Shown here piece after piece: positions 18,039-25,615 of a DNA stretch of 64,000 nucleotides. This stretch comes from JAAYJK01 sp964501655 (GTDB taxonomy: Bacteria; Bacillota; Syntrophomonadia; Syntrophomonadales; Syntrophomonadaceae). Location: NCBI GenBank assembly GCA_964501655.1, contig CAZCTN010000004.1, positions 1 to 64,000 of the forward strand. Direction: 5' to 3'. The notes beneath the pieces are model-generated. The model ran no database searches, was not told the origin of the DNA, and saw only the letters and a program-made list of their open reading frames with translations. The position numbers were made by a program, and so were the translations under genes. Numbering within the stretch: the first letter of the stretch is position 1; each line of letters opens with the position of its first letter.

Positions 18039-18800
18039 ATGGAAATTATTGGCGCATTGGTAAACTGGCTGGGCATTATCCTGCTGGCGGTTATCGTTTT
18101 GTCCTCCAGCATCAAGGTTATTCCGGAATATGAGAGAGCAGTTTTGTTTCGCCTGGGCAGGATGGTAGGGGTGAAAGGGCCGGGGCTGTTTTTTATCATT
18201 CCTATAATTGACAGGATTATTCGAACTTCCCTGAGGATTGTGGTGGTAGACATTCCCCCTCAGGAGGTTATAACCCGGGACAACGTGACTACCAGGGTCA
18301 ATGCGGTGCTGTATTATCGGGTAGTATCCCCTGAGCGGGCTATTGTGAATGTGGAGAGATTCCCCGAGGCTACCAACCAGCTGGCGCAGACTACCCTGCG
18401 CAGCGTGGTGGGAACTGCTGAGCTGGATGAGCTGTTGTCCCAGCGGGAAAAACTGAACCAGACTATTCAGAATATAGTGGATGAGGCCACCGATCCCTGG
18501 GGAATCAAGGTGACTGCGGTAGAAATAAAGGATGTGGTGCTGCCCAACGAGATGCAGCAGGCCATTGCCCGGCAGGCCCAAGCGGAGAGGGATCGGCGCG
18601 CAGCTATCATACAGGCTGAAGGTGAACGGCAGGCAGCCGAGCAGCTGGCCCGGGCTTCTGAAATATTGACCGGGGTTGAGGGCGGGCTGACTCTTCGCCT
18701 GCTGCGTTCTCTTTCCGAGGTATCCAATTCCCCTAATACTACTATATTATTCCCGCTGCCCATGGAACTGGGTAAATTGTTGAGCAATATCCGGAAATAA
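18039..18800 (+). CDS. Slipin (stomatin/prohibitin family) membrane protein
   Basis: A 253-residue SPFH-domain protein. One N-terminal hydrophobic helix (residues 7-25) is followed by VIPEYERAVLFRLGR, KGPGLFFIIPIID and DVPPQ-like repeats typical of slipins. A charged, Ala/Glu-rich coiled coil follows near 170-215 (ARQAQAERDRRAAIIQAEGE). Partner proteins are membrane-organising scaffolds cleaved or regulated by NfeD. CAGGAGGGATAACAT precedes the ATG, and the start lies three bases after the nfeD stop. Length and architecture agree with the family. Confidence 0.92.
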   Translation: MEIIGALVNWLGIILLAVIVLSSSIKVIPEYERAVLFRLGRMVGVKGPGLFFIIPIIDRIIRTSLRIVVVDIPPQEVITRDNVTTRVNAVLYYRVVSPERAIVNVERFPEATNQLAQTTLRSVVGTAELDELLSQREKLNQTIQNIVDEATDPWGIKVTAVEIKDVVLPNEMQQAIARQAQAERDRRAAIIQAEGERQAAEQLARASEILTGVEGGLTLRLLRSLSEVSNSPNTTILFPLPMELGKLLSNIRK

Positions 18801-18803
18801 CAA

Positions 18804-18832
18804 AGAGTCAAGGGAAGGCTTCCCCTGACTCT
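18804..18832 (-). terminator. Hairpin terminator between convergent operons
   Basis: AGAGTCA pairs with TGACTCT with an inner GGG/CCC stem. On the minus strand it is followed by TTTGTTATTT, so it suits the end of the tusA-like transcript; it also lies just beyond the slipin gene. Confidence 0.7.
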
Positions 18833-18844
18833 CTGGATCTGGTA

Positions 18845-19066
18845 TTATTTGGAGCCGGGCTCCAGGACCAGCCGATATTCCTTTTTATCCTGTTCGACCT
18901 TGCTGCTATAACCTTGGTTCTGGGCCAGGCGGAGTACGTTTTCCTTGGAAACTTCACTCTCCAGCAGCACGACAATGGTTTCAGCCGGGTTTTTCTCCAT
19001 TGCGCTCTTGGTTTTTACTACCGGTATGGGACAGGAAAGACCTCTGACGTCAATTTCTACTGACAA
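18845..19066 (-). CDS. TusA/SirA-like sulfur carrier protein
   Basis: A 73-residue TusA-family protein. VDVRG-like DVRGLSCPIPVVKTK holds the conserved Cys-Pro pair (Cys12) that carries persulfide, or possibly selenide. It is the last gene of a four-gene cluster with YedE. YedE and SirA-like partners are frequently linked to selenium metabolism, while other members serve sulfur relay; the sequence alone does not decide. AAGGAGG lies in front of the start. The next gene upstream ends 29 bases away. Confidence 0.9.
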   Translation of the reverse strand: MSVEIDVRGLSCPIPVVKTKSAMEKNPAETIVVLLESEVSKENVLRLAQNQGYSSKVEQDKKEYRLVLEPGSK

Positions 19067-19095
19067 TTGCTAAACCTCCTTTTTATAAAACCCGG

Positions 19096-19965
19096 TTACT
19101 CCAAGTTGATTTCCCTTCGGAATACTTCCGGTAACCGGGCAATAATTTCACTGATTCTGGTGGCCGGGGTGGTTTTTCCCCTGGCTCCCGCCAGCCGGTT
19201 GGCCCGGGCACTGATTTCCAAGGCTGATGAAATATCCAGGCCTTTGTAAATCAGGGCTGCACACATCCCGGTGATGGTGTCACCGGTGCCTCCAATACAC
19301 TCTAATGCCGGCACATCCGGTCCTGCGATGGAGGCCAGGATGCCTTCTTCATTGGCAACAAAGTCTGATTCTCCCTTGACCAGCATATAACGGGCGGCAC
19401 CCTGATTTTTGTATGCTTCGGCAATTAGTTCCGGGATGGATCGGACATCACAGGTTTCAAACAGGTGCTTGTCTATATAGGCAGGATGTATTGCTTCAGC
19501 ATCGGCCAGGAATGCGATTTCAGATAAATCGGGAGTAAATACATCAAATTCCGAAGCCAGCCCGACGGCTTTAGCGGCATACATCGATGCTGCATCGGCA
19601 ATCAATACCGGCCTGGTTTCCAAAGCCTTTACTTGTTCACATAACTGGTGCATCAATTCCAGATCCGGCATCCAGTAGTGAAGAGCCAGCACCTTTGGCT
19701 TGAGCCGGGGCAGATGATCAATTAAGTATTGATATATCAGCCGACTGCCGTCTCCCCGGCCTATGTCTCCGGCTATGACTGCCCGGGGGGCTACCATCCG
19801 GAAATGATCGCTTACGGCCAGAGCCGCACTAATCATAGCTGCGGTTCCTTGAGTGGAGGGGATCTGATGTTCATTGAGCTTTAATTCCGTTCCTTCTCTC
19901 TGCACCTGCCCGTCCAATAGAGAGAAATTGGGCAGGGGTATTATACCTGCTATTATCAGCATCAA
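19096..19965 (-). CDS. NAD(P)H-hydrate dehydratase-like (ribokinase-fold) protein
   Basis: A 289-residue protein resembling the C-terminal domain of YjeF / ADP-dependent NAD(P)H-hydrate dehydratase. FTPDLSEIAFLADAE near residue 142 corresponds to the family's LTPHPGE region, and CIGGTGDTITGMCAALI near 235 matches the GTGD catalytic motif with its Asp. It lacks the epimerase half. Because it sits inside a YedE/TusA cluster, a specialised role in selenium or sulfur metabolism is possible, in place of general NADH repair. Its ATG overlaps the stop of the preceding gene, indicating coupling. Confidence 0.7.
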   Translation of the reverse strand: MMLIIAGIIPLPNFSLLDGQVQREGTELKLNEHQIPSTQGTAAMISAALAVSDHFRMVAPRAVIAGDIGRGDGSRLIYQYLIDHLPRLKPKVLALHYWMPDLELMHQLCEQVKALETRPVLIADAASMYAAKAVGLASEFDVFTPDLSEIAFLADAEAIHPAYIDKHLFETCDVRSIPELIAEAYKNQGAARYMLVKGESDFVANEEGILASIAGPDVPALECIGGTGDTITGMCAALIYKGLDISSALEISARANRLAGARGKTTPATRISEIIARLPEVFRREINLE

Positions 19966-20519
19966 ATCCCATCTCCTTTCTTCCAGATTTCCAGGGCTCC
20001 TTCAACCGCTCGATCCAGCATCAGGGCACAAAGGGTATGGCCCACATCCCGGGGGCGGGGAATCTCATCCAGGCGTTTCCCCAGCATGGCTATATGCAGG
20101 TAAGGAATGTCTGGACAGCCCCCGCCTGAAGTATTTACTATTAATCCGCTGCCAGTTTCATAGGTTAGTTTCATATTTCCTGCTTTGACCATGGTATGTT
20201 CCGGATATTCGAAAACCTGAACGATATCCAGCAGTTGAGTACTTCCTTCCAGGCAGACTACCTCTTTATATGGCACCGCCTGCAAAGTTCTCTCTATGGC
20301 TGGCTGTTCTATCAGGTTGATTTCTAGGGCTATATCACAGCCTTTACGCAATTGCGGAGGAGGAGCAACCAGGGCACAGGCATATCCGGACCTTTTTACC
20401 AGCTTTTCCGACCTAATTGCCTCTTCTACTGTATCAAAGAGTACCAGCCCTTTGTTCCGCTTGTCCTGCAAGGCCTTGTTATCCGGCTCGGTTCTGGCCT
20501 TCTTCTTCGACCATAACAA
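19962..20519 (-). CDS. DUF3343-type protein of the YedE cluster
   Basis: A 185-residue protein with an N-terminal DUF3343-like domain (GLVLFDTVEEAIRSEKL near residue 24, then APPPQLRKGCDIALE near 52). A second part contains SGGGCPDIPYLH near 132, with a conserved Cys. DUF3343 proteins accompany selenium-associated and sulfur-relay genes; no reaction is known. The start is TTG at 20519, preceded by AAGGAGG at nine bases. It overlaps the next gene by four bases and follows yedE by about 45 bases, so all four genes probably share one transcript. Confidence 0.75.
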   Translation of the reverse strand: MLWSKKKARTEPDNKALQDKRNKGLVLFDTVEEAIRSEKLVKRSGYACALVAPPPQLRKGCDIALEINLIEQPAIERTLQAVPYKEVVCLEGSTQLLDIVQVFEYPEHTMVKAGNMKLTYETGSGLIVNTSGGGCPDIPYLHIAMLGKRLDEIPRPRDVGHTLCALMLDRAVEGALEIWKKGDGI

Positions 20520-20563
20520 TATGCTGCACCTCCTTCCTCCAAGTCTAACAGCAGGTGTTTTCT

Positions 20564-21616
20564 TTAGTCTAGCTGTTCACTCATGAAGAAGCCAATGGCA
20601 CAAACAAAAATCAGTCCAATAATAACGATAGTGGGTCCATATATTCCTGGGCCGGCTGGGCTGGAAGCCATCAGCCAGTTGTGACTTACTGCAGCTCCGG
20701 CAACTAAACCAAGAATGCTGATGCCGGCATCCGTATCTCCTTCTGCAGCCAGAACCGTCTGCCGCAGGGGACAGCCCCCCATCAGGGTACAGCCCAATCC
20801 GCAGAGAACCATACCCATAAAATTCCACAGGGCATTGCTATGGGCTACCGGCTGCCCTTCAAAGCCAATATTAACGGCTCCGATAAGGAAATTAACCAAC
20901 AGGGCGCCAACAAAGAAGGCGGCGATGCCGCTGAACAAATAAGAATCCTTGACCAGAGAGAGGTCACGCCACCCGCCTACAAAGCACATCCTGGTTTTCT
21001 GAGCCAGAAACCCAATGGTCAAGCCTACTACCAAGGCAATTGACATGGGAGCGTACATGGAACCTGGTCCGCTTTCACTGTTAAATATGAATTCAGGCTG
21101 CGTGATGGCTAGTATTAACAGGACAACCATAAGAACTGGCATAATATAACCTGCTATGGGATAGGTGGAGTTGGTGCGTCCCAGATTGAAGCCGCGTTTT
21201 AGGAAATATATGCCTATGAAAGCTCCCACCACAATCCCGGCAATGGCATACAGGGCATTAAGGTCTCCTCCGGCCAGTCTCAGTACCGCACGAACCGGAC
21301 AGCCCAGGAAAACCAGGGCGCCGATCATGACGAACATGCCCAGCAAGAAGCGAACCAGAGGATTGGAGCCTCCCCGCGCGCGGAATTCCCCAAAAGAAAG
21401 AGCGGAGATGAAGGCTCCCAGGCACAAACCTATTATTTCCGGCCGCAGGTACTGTACTACCTCGGCCCGGTGAAATCCTAGCGCGCCAGTGATGTCCCGG
21501 TAGAAACAGGCTACACAGATACCCATGTTGCCCGGGTTGCCCAGTTTGGTCATGTAAGCGGCCAGGGCGCCAAAAACCAGACCGGCAACAATAATCAGGT
21601 ATTTTTGATTTTTCAA
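20564..21616 (-). CDS. yedE: YedE-type putative selenium transporter
   Basis: A 350-residue membrane protein of the YeeE/YedE (DUF395) family with about ten helices. The paired Cys-Gly motifs characteristic of the family are present: FLGCPVRAVLRLAGG near residue 104 and LMGGCPLRQTVLAAEGDTD near 280. Related YeeE proteins import thiosulfate; the YedE branch is genetically associated with selenium use. Start is TTG at 21616 after AGGAGG. It leads a cluster with DUF3343, a ribokinase-fold protein and a TusA-like carrier. Confidence 0.88.
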   Translation of the reverse strand: MKNQKYLIIVAGLVFGALAAYMTKLGNPGNMGICVACFYRDITGALGFHRAEVVQYLRPEIIGLCLGAFISALSFGEFRARGGSNPLVRFLLGMFVMIGALVFLGCPVRAVLRLAGGDLNALYAIAGIVVGAFIGIYFLKRGFNLGRTNSTYPIAGYIMPVLMVVLLILAITQPEFIFNSESGPGSMYAPMSIALVVGLTIGFLAQKTRMCFVGGWRDLSLVKDSYLFSGIAAFFVGALLVNFLIGAVNIGFEGQPVAHSNALWNFMGMVLCGLGCTLMGGCPLRQTVLAAEGDTDAGISILGLVAGAAVSHNWLMASSPAGPGIYGPTIVIIGLIFVCAIGFFMSEQLD

Positions 21617-22044
21617 CTCTTTAACCTCCTATCATATTGTCGAAAAATAAAAAAATATTGCTAAAAATCCCTCCCCTCATAACCAGTGCAAACAATAAAA
21701 TGAGGCGCGAAAAAATGTTCCCCGTTTCCATAAACGCTCAAGTTCAACAAAATAGGTACCGGGTTCTGCTTCCCGCCTCGTTACAGCGATGGGTTGAAAC
21801 TGCTCCAAGTTTCTTCCGATGCTTTAAAATTCGACACAGGGAGGTAAAAACCTTCAGAGTAATACAATATATAACAGAATATTATATAAAATTGTAAAAG
21901 GATGGGCGGATTCAGGCTGTTGTGACCGACTGAGAGCATGGCTGGTAAATATTAAGCAGGATTGTGAACGGGGGTGGTCGAAGCGAACTGGGAATAGATT
22001 ACCATTGGTGGAAAAAGTGGTCCCACTGTAGATCTGACAAGTAT
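21617..22044. other. Divergent intergenic region, no gene recognised
   Basis: About 430 bases between yedE (minus) and ilvE (plus). A GAGGCG-AAAAA-TGTTCCCCG stretch at 21699-21728 resembles one at 40338-40360. No T-box or known riboswitch signature was seen. Confidence 0.3.
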
Positions 22045-22073
22045 TTTGAATACTGTATGCATGGCGTATAATA
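22045..22073 (+). promoter_or_regulatory. Candidate sigma-A promoter of ilvE
   Basis: A perfect TATAAT at 22068-22073 is preceded at 17 bases by a weak TTTTGA (22045-22050). The start codon lies about 60 bases downstream. Confidence 0.5.
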
Positions 22074-22135
22074 GATTGAACTTTTGCGTCGAAAATAATA
22101 GACTTTATATATCAGTCAAGAAAGGGGAAATGAAT

Positions 22136-23203
22136 ATGTCCTGGGAGATCAAAGTCGAGAGAACCAATAGTCCGAAGGCTAGGCCGGATCAGAATAGTCT
22201 GGGCTTCGGTGATTACTTTACCGATCATATGTTTATTATGGATTACACAGAAGGCAAGGGGTGGCATGATCCGCGCATAGTGCCGTATGCGCCGCTGTCG
22301 CTGGATCCTGCTACCATGGTGCTGCATTATGGGCAGGCGATATTTGAGGGTTTAAAGGCTTACAAGACGAAGGATGGTAGGATTCTCTTGTTCAGACCGC
22401 ACAAAAATATGGAAAGGGCCAACATTTCCAATTCACGGCTGTGCATTCCTCCTCTTGACGTTGATTTTGCGGTAGAAGCGATAAAGGCAGTGGTGAGAGA
22501 AGATCAGGATTGGATTCCAGAAGCGGAGGGAACTTCTCTTTATATAAGACCATTTATTATATCAACTGATCCTTATCTGGGGGTAAGACCTTCTTATACA
22601 TATAAGTTTATTATCATATTGTCCCCGGTGGGCGCCTACTATCCCGAAGGAATAGATCCGGTCAAGATCTATGTTGAAAGTAATTATGTCCGGGCAGTTA
22701 AGGGTGGAATGGGTTATACCAAGACTCCGGGCAATTATGCAGCCAGTTTGATTGCCCAGGTGGAGGCCAAGAATAGGGGATATACTCAGGTTCTTTGGCT
22801 GGACGGGGTAGAAAAGAAGTACATTGAAGAAGTTGGTACTATGAATGTGTTCTTCAAGATTGATGGAGAGATTGTTACTCCGGCAGTTGAAGGAAGCATC
22901 CTGGCCGGGATAACCCGGGATTCAACTATTGAGCTGCTCAAGAGTTGGGGAGTTCCTACTACTGAACGACAGATTTCCATTCAGGAACTGTATGATGCCA
23001 ATGCCGGCGGCAAGTTGGAAGAAGCCTTTGGAACCGGTACTGCGGCGGTTATTTCTCCAATTGGGGAATTGAACTGGGACGGTAACGTCATTTCCATTAA
23101 TGATGGGAAAATCGGCGAATATGCCGCCAGAATTTACGACACCATGACCGGCATGCAGTATGGAAAGCTGGAAGACAAGTTCGGCTGGATAGAGGAAGTA
23201 TAG
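22136..23203 (+). CDS. ilvE: Branched-chain amino acid aminotransferase
   Basis: A 355-residue class IV PLP-dependent aminotransferase that interconverts Leu, Ile and Val with their 2-oxo acids. GQAIFEGLKAYKTKDG near residue 63 and RPHKNMERAN near 83 are typical. The PLP lysine is expected in GGMGYTKTPGNYAAS near 195-205, EEVGTMNVFF near 233 and GTGTAAVISPIG near 306 follow. The ATG at 22136 has AAGGGG at better spacing than an in-frame ATG six bases earlier. It is monocistronic with its own promoter and a strong terminator. Confidence 0.95.
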   Translation: MSWEIKVERTNSPKARPDQNSLGFGDYFTDHMFIMDYTEGKGWHDPRIVPYAPLSLDPATMVLHYGQAIFEGLKAYKTKDGRILLFRPHKNMERANISNSRLCIPPLDVDFAVEAIKAVVREDQDWIPEAEGTSLYIRPFIISTDPYLGVRPSYTYKFIIILSPVGAYYPEGIDPVKIYVESNYVRAVKGGMGYTKTPGNYAASLIAQVEAKNRGYTQVLWLDGVEKKYIEEVGTMNVFFKIDGEIVTPAVEGSILAGITRDSTIELLKSWGVPTTERQISIQELYDANAGGKLEEAFGTGTAAVISPIGELNWDGNVISINDGKIGEYAARIYDTMTGMQYGKLEDKFGWIEEV

Positions 23204-23233
23204 AACAGAAAGGGTTCAAATATAATAAATCAC

Positions 23234-23272
23234 AAACAGGTTGGGTAATTTGACTGCCCAACCTGTTTTTTT
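23234..23272 (+). terminator. Intrinsic terminator after ilvE
   Basis: AACAGGTTGGG pairs with CCCAACCTGTT and is followed by a run of T. The A-rich left side could also serve the convergent minus-strand kinase gene. Confidence 0.88.
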
Positions 23273-23377
23273 GGTTGTCTTTGGGGAGGAATATACATAG
23301 AACCGATCCAGCCGGCAGTTGTCCAGCCGGCCCCATCTGCAAGAAGAACAAACCGCTTCTATGACCTTAATTCGAGT

Positions 23378-24211
23378 CTAATTGTCTTTGTAAATGATGG
23401 TTCCTACATGTTCGCCTCTCAGAGCCCGGGTGATGTTACCTTCCACCGTGCCATTGATTATCTGAATTTCCCGGGTATTTTCCGAGTGTAGCATCGATAT
23501 CAGCACCATGGGTTCCACCACTAGGTCTTCCAGGTCTCTTTCCATAAGTTCCCTGGCTCCGATCCGGGGAATAAATTCTGCCTCGGGGTCGATTTTGGGA
23601 TTATCGGTGTACAAACCGTTAACATCTTTGATAAACAGGCATTGTTTGGCCCCGGTAACTTCCGATAGAAGGAAAGCCCCCACATCAGTCCGATTGGGAG
23701 GGAGTCGACCTTCTTCCGGAGGATGTTCCCAGAATCCATATGGCGGCATACCGTGTATTACAGGAATACAGCCCTGATTCAGGTAGGCGGCCAGCTTGGG
23801 AATATCGTCATGCCCAATTTTAATGCCTCCGTGTGGATTGAGCAGGGTGGAAATCATCAGAGCATTCTGTTCCGAAACACTCTGTCCCAGAGTGGCAATA
23901 ATACCCGTAGGCATCCCCAGTTCCATAGCTATGGCGTAAACGTGGCGGGAGCGAGTGCCGCCGCCGGTGGAGATCACCATCCGGTGCTCCAGCTTATTCT
24001 CAACTATTTCCTTAATAATAGGGAGTACGGCCCGGGCACCCATATCGGTTATGCTCTGACCGCCGATTTTCAGGATGCTGACGTCTGGCAGAGCTTTAAA
24101 CTGCGGCCCATATTCCAGGGATTTAAGAAAGCTTTTGCCTACCAGCGATTCACCCATCAACTTGCTCTTGATATGCAGTCTTTTACTGTCGCGTTCACGA
24201 ATCAGGGGCAT
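23378..24211 (-). CDS. Molybdenum-storage-protein-like amino acid kinase
   Basis: A 277-residue protein of the amino acid kinase / UMP kinase fold, closest in motif content to molybdenum storage protein subunits rather than PyrH. VSILKIGGQSITDMGARAVLP near residue 44 is the nucleotide-binding start, STGGGTRSRHVYAIA near 80 the glycine loop. MPPYGFWEHPP, RTDVGAFLLSEVTGAK and LRGEHVGTIIY at the C-terminus match the corresponding MoSto alpha/beta segments that I recall. Such proteins store polyoxomolybdate or tungstate with ATP. Only one large subunit is present; a small partner gene lies directly upstream. Confidence 0.75.
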   Translation of the reverse strand: MPLIRERDSKRLHIKSKLMGESLVGKSFLKSLEYGPQFKALPDVSILKIGGQSITDMGARAVLPIIKEIVENKLEHRMVISTGGGTRSRHVYAIAMELGMPTGIIATLGQSVSEQNALMISTLLNPHGGIKIGHDDIPKLAAYLNQGCIPVIHGMPPYGFWEHPPEEGRLPPNRTDVGAFLLSEVTGAKQCLFIKDVNGLYTDNPKIDPEAEFIPRIGARELMERDLEDLVVEPMVLISMLHSENTREIQIINGTVEGNITRALRGEHVGTIIYKDN

Positions 24212-24243
24212 TAAGCAACTACCTCTTCTTTCTTGGATTTGGG

Positions 24244-24453
24244 CTAATCATCATCACCATTATCTTTTTCCCGGGTGAGGTATACTATTTCCCCCTCAAT
24301 TCTGCCGGCTATTTGTTCCAACTCAGATTTGCGAATGTGATTAACGTTGATCCTAAGATCGGTTCCTACCGTACCAACAACGGCAAAACGGGGCTTCTTC
24401 TCACCCTCACCTACCTGATTGCGTTCTCTGACGAAGAGTATGGGAGTTGACAT
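24244..24453 (-). CDS. Small partner protein upstream of MoSto-like gene
   Basis: A 69-residue basic/acidic protein of unrecognised family: FVRERNQVGEGEKKPRF near the start, a VVGTVGTDLRINVNHIRKSE core and an acidic KDNGDDD tail. AAGGAGG eight bases before the ATG at 24453 sets the start; an upstream in-frame start at 24471 has none. It lies 32 bases before the MoSto-like gene on the same strand, so the two are probably co-transcribed. Function unknown; a regulatory or scaffold role for the kinase is only a guess. Confidence 0.65.
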   Translation of the reverse strand: MSTPILFVRERNQVGEGEKKPRFAVVGTVGTDLRINVNHIRKSELEQIAGRIEGEIVYLTREKDNGDDD

Positions 24454-24533
24454 AAACTTATCCTCCTTCATGCATTATTCTACAATCATAGTTCCATGCA
24501 CCCCCATTATAACAAAATTCCCACCCCCATCAA

Positions 24534-24629
24534 AGGGGACGGCCTGACCAAACAAGGGGACGGTTCTTTTGTTTGCTTGTATACAAGCAAACAAAAGAAC
24601 CGTCCCCTTGTTTGGTCAGGCCGTCCCCT
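24534..24629. repeat. 96-bp perfect palindrome (ggggacggttctt family)
   Basis: A perfect inverted repeat centred between 24581 and 24582 on GCTTGTATACAAGC. The inner arms are the common core (CAAACAAGGGGACGG and reverse); the outer 15 or so bases of each arm, GGGGACGGCCTGACC, are specific to this locus. It lies between the 3' end of the copper-amine-oxidase-domain gene and the promoter side of the small MoSto partner gene. It would form a very stable cruciform or RNA hairpin but lacks a classic T run. Confidence 0.95.
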
Positions 24630-24640
24630 GGTTTTCTTAC

Positions 24641-25543
24641 TTAGATCGAGGTGGCATATCCTACCATCCACAACAGTTCTTCATCTTCCAGGCCCAATTG
24701 CAGCACGATGACAATATCGTTGTACAACCACATGCTTAGCAGGTCCAAATCGCCGCTTAGCACTGCGCTTTCCCACTGATCCGGATCATCTATATATTGC
24801 TCATCATACCAGACGGGATAAAAATCAGCATCACCGTATTTAGTACTCAGTACTTGCTCCAGCTGCCAATATTCACTCCACAGGTTGTTCTGGTTCAACG
24901 AACTGGTATCCAGATAATAATATGCTGCGGACAAGTGGTTTTCCAGGAATACGTAGGCTAGGGATGCATCATAATTCTCTACCCGGATATTATTGTAGAT
25001 CAGCAAATAGGATTCATTATCTTCATAAGCAGTAAAAGGAAGATTTCCTTCCGAAGCTTTTACTTGGTCCGGACTGGCTCCCCAGGTGGTGTTGCGGAAA
25101 TGGAAGGGCTTATTCATGCTGTTGTTATTGGACGTTGTAATGGTAATGGTCTGGGTTGAGGCCTCCCACTGCACCTGAGCTCCCAGGGATTCACTGACAA
25201 AACGCAGGGGGACCAGGGTTCGACCATTGACCACCCGGGCTGGGACTTCGATTTGATAGGGCTGATTGTCTATATATGCTGTAGTCTGCCCTATGGTCAA
25301 ACGGATCTGTTTTGCCCCTGCCAGGGCGGTTACGGTTCGGGTTTCTCCGTTCCAGAGCACCTCGGCCCCCAAAGCCTCGAAGATAGCCCGCAACGGCACT
25401 AGGGTGCGTCCATTTTCAATAATCGGCTCCACATCGAAGGACAACCTGCTGCCATCCACCAGCACCGCAGGAGCCGCCCAGGCGGAGGGGGCCCAGCCCA
25501 GGCAAAGGACGCTGATAATTAGCAGTACAACTAATCTCTTCAT
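24641..25543 (-). CDS. Secreted protein with copper-amine-oxidase N-domain repeats
   Basis: A 300-residue exported protein with a signal peptide ending AWAAP near residue 24. Two tandem copper-amine-oxidase-N-like (stalk) domains follow; GRTLVPLRAIFEALGAEV near 46 and GRTLVPLRFVSESLGAQV near 108 are their hallmark motifs. These domains are thought to be cell-surface modules, not enzymes. The C-terminal half (about 145-300) is a Trp/Tyr-rich acidic domain of unknown type. GAGGAG precedes the ATG. A 96-bp palindrome sits just beyond the stop codon. Confidence 0.88.
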   Translation of the reverse strand: MKRLVVLLIISVLCLGWAPSAWAAPAVLVDGSRLSFDVEPIIENGRTLVPLRAIFEALGAEVLWNGETRTVTALAGAKQIRLTIGQTTAYIDNQPYQIEVPARVVNGRTLVPLRFVSESLGAQVQWEASTQTITITTSNNNSMNKPFHFRNTTWGASPDQVKASEGNLPFTAYEDNESYLLIYNNIRVENYDASLAYVFLENHLSAAYYYLDTSSLNQNNLWSEYWQLEQVLSTKYGDADFYPVWYDEQYIDDPDQWESAVLSGDLDLLSMWLYNDIVIVLQLGLEDEELLWMVGYATSI

Positions 25544-25615
25544 GCTGAAACATCTCCTCTCGTTTTAAAAGATCAGGGATATAAACCCCATTACTTCATG
25601 GCAGGTTGAAAGTAG

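Noticed and set aside
20564..21616. Selenocysteine codon in the selenium-linked cluster
   Set aside because: All Cys positions in YedE and the TusA-like protein are ordinary TGT/TGC codons, and no in-frame TGA with a following stem was seen.
22046..22135. Longer N-terminus of IlvE
   Set aside because: The upstream frame spans the TATAAT promoter, and AAGGGG fits the ATG at 22136.
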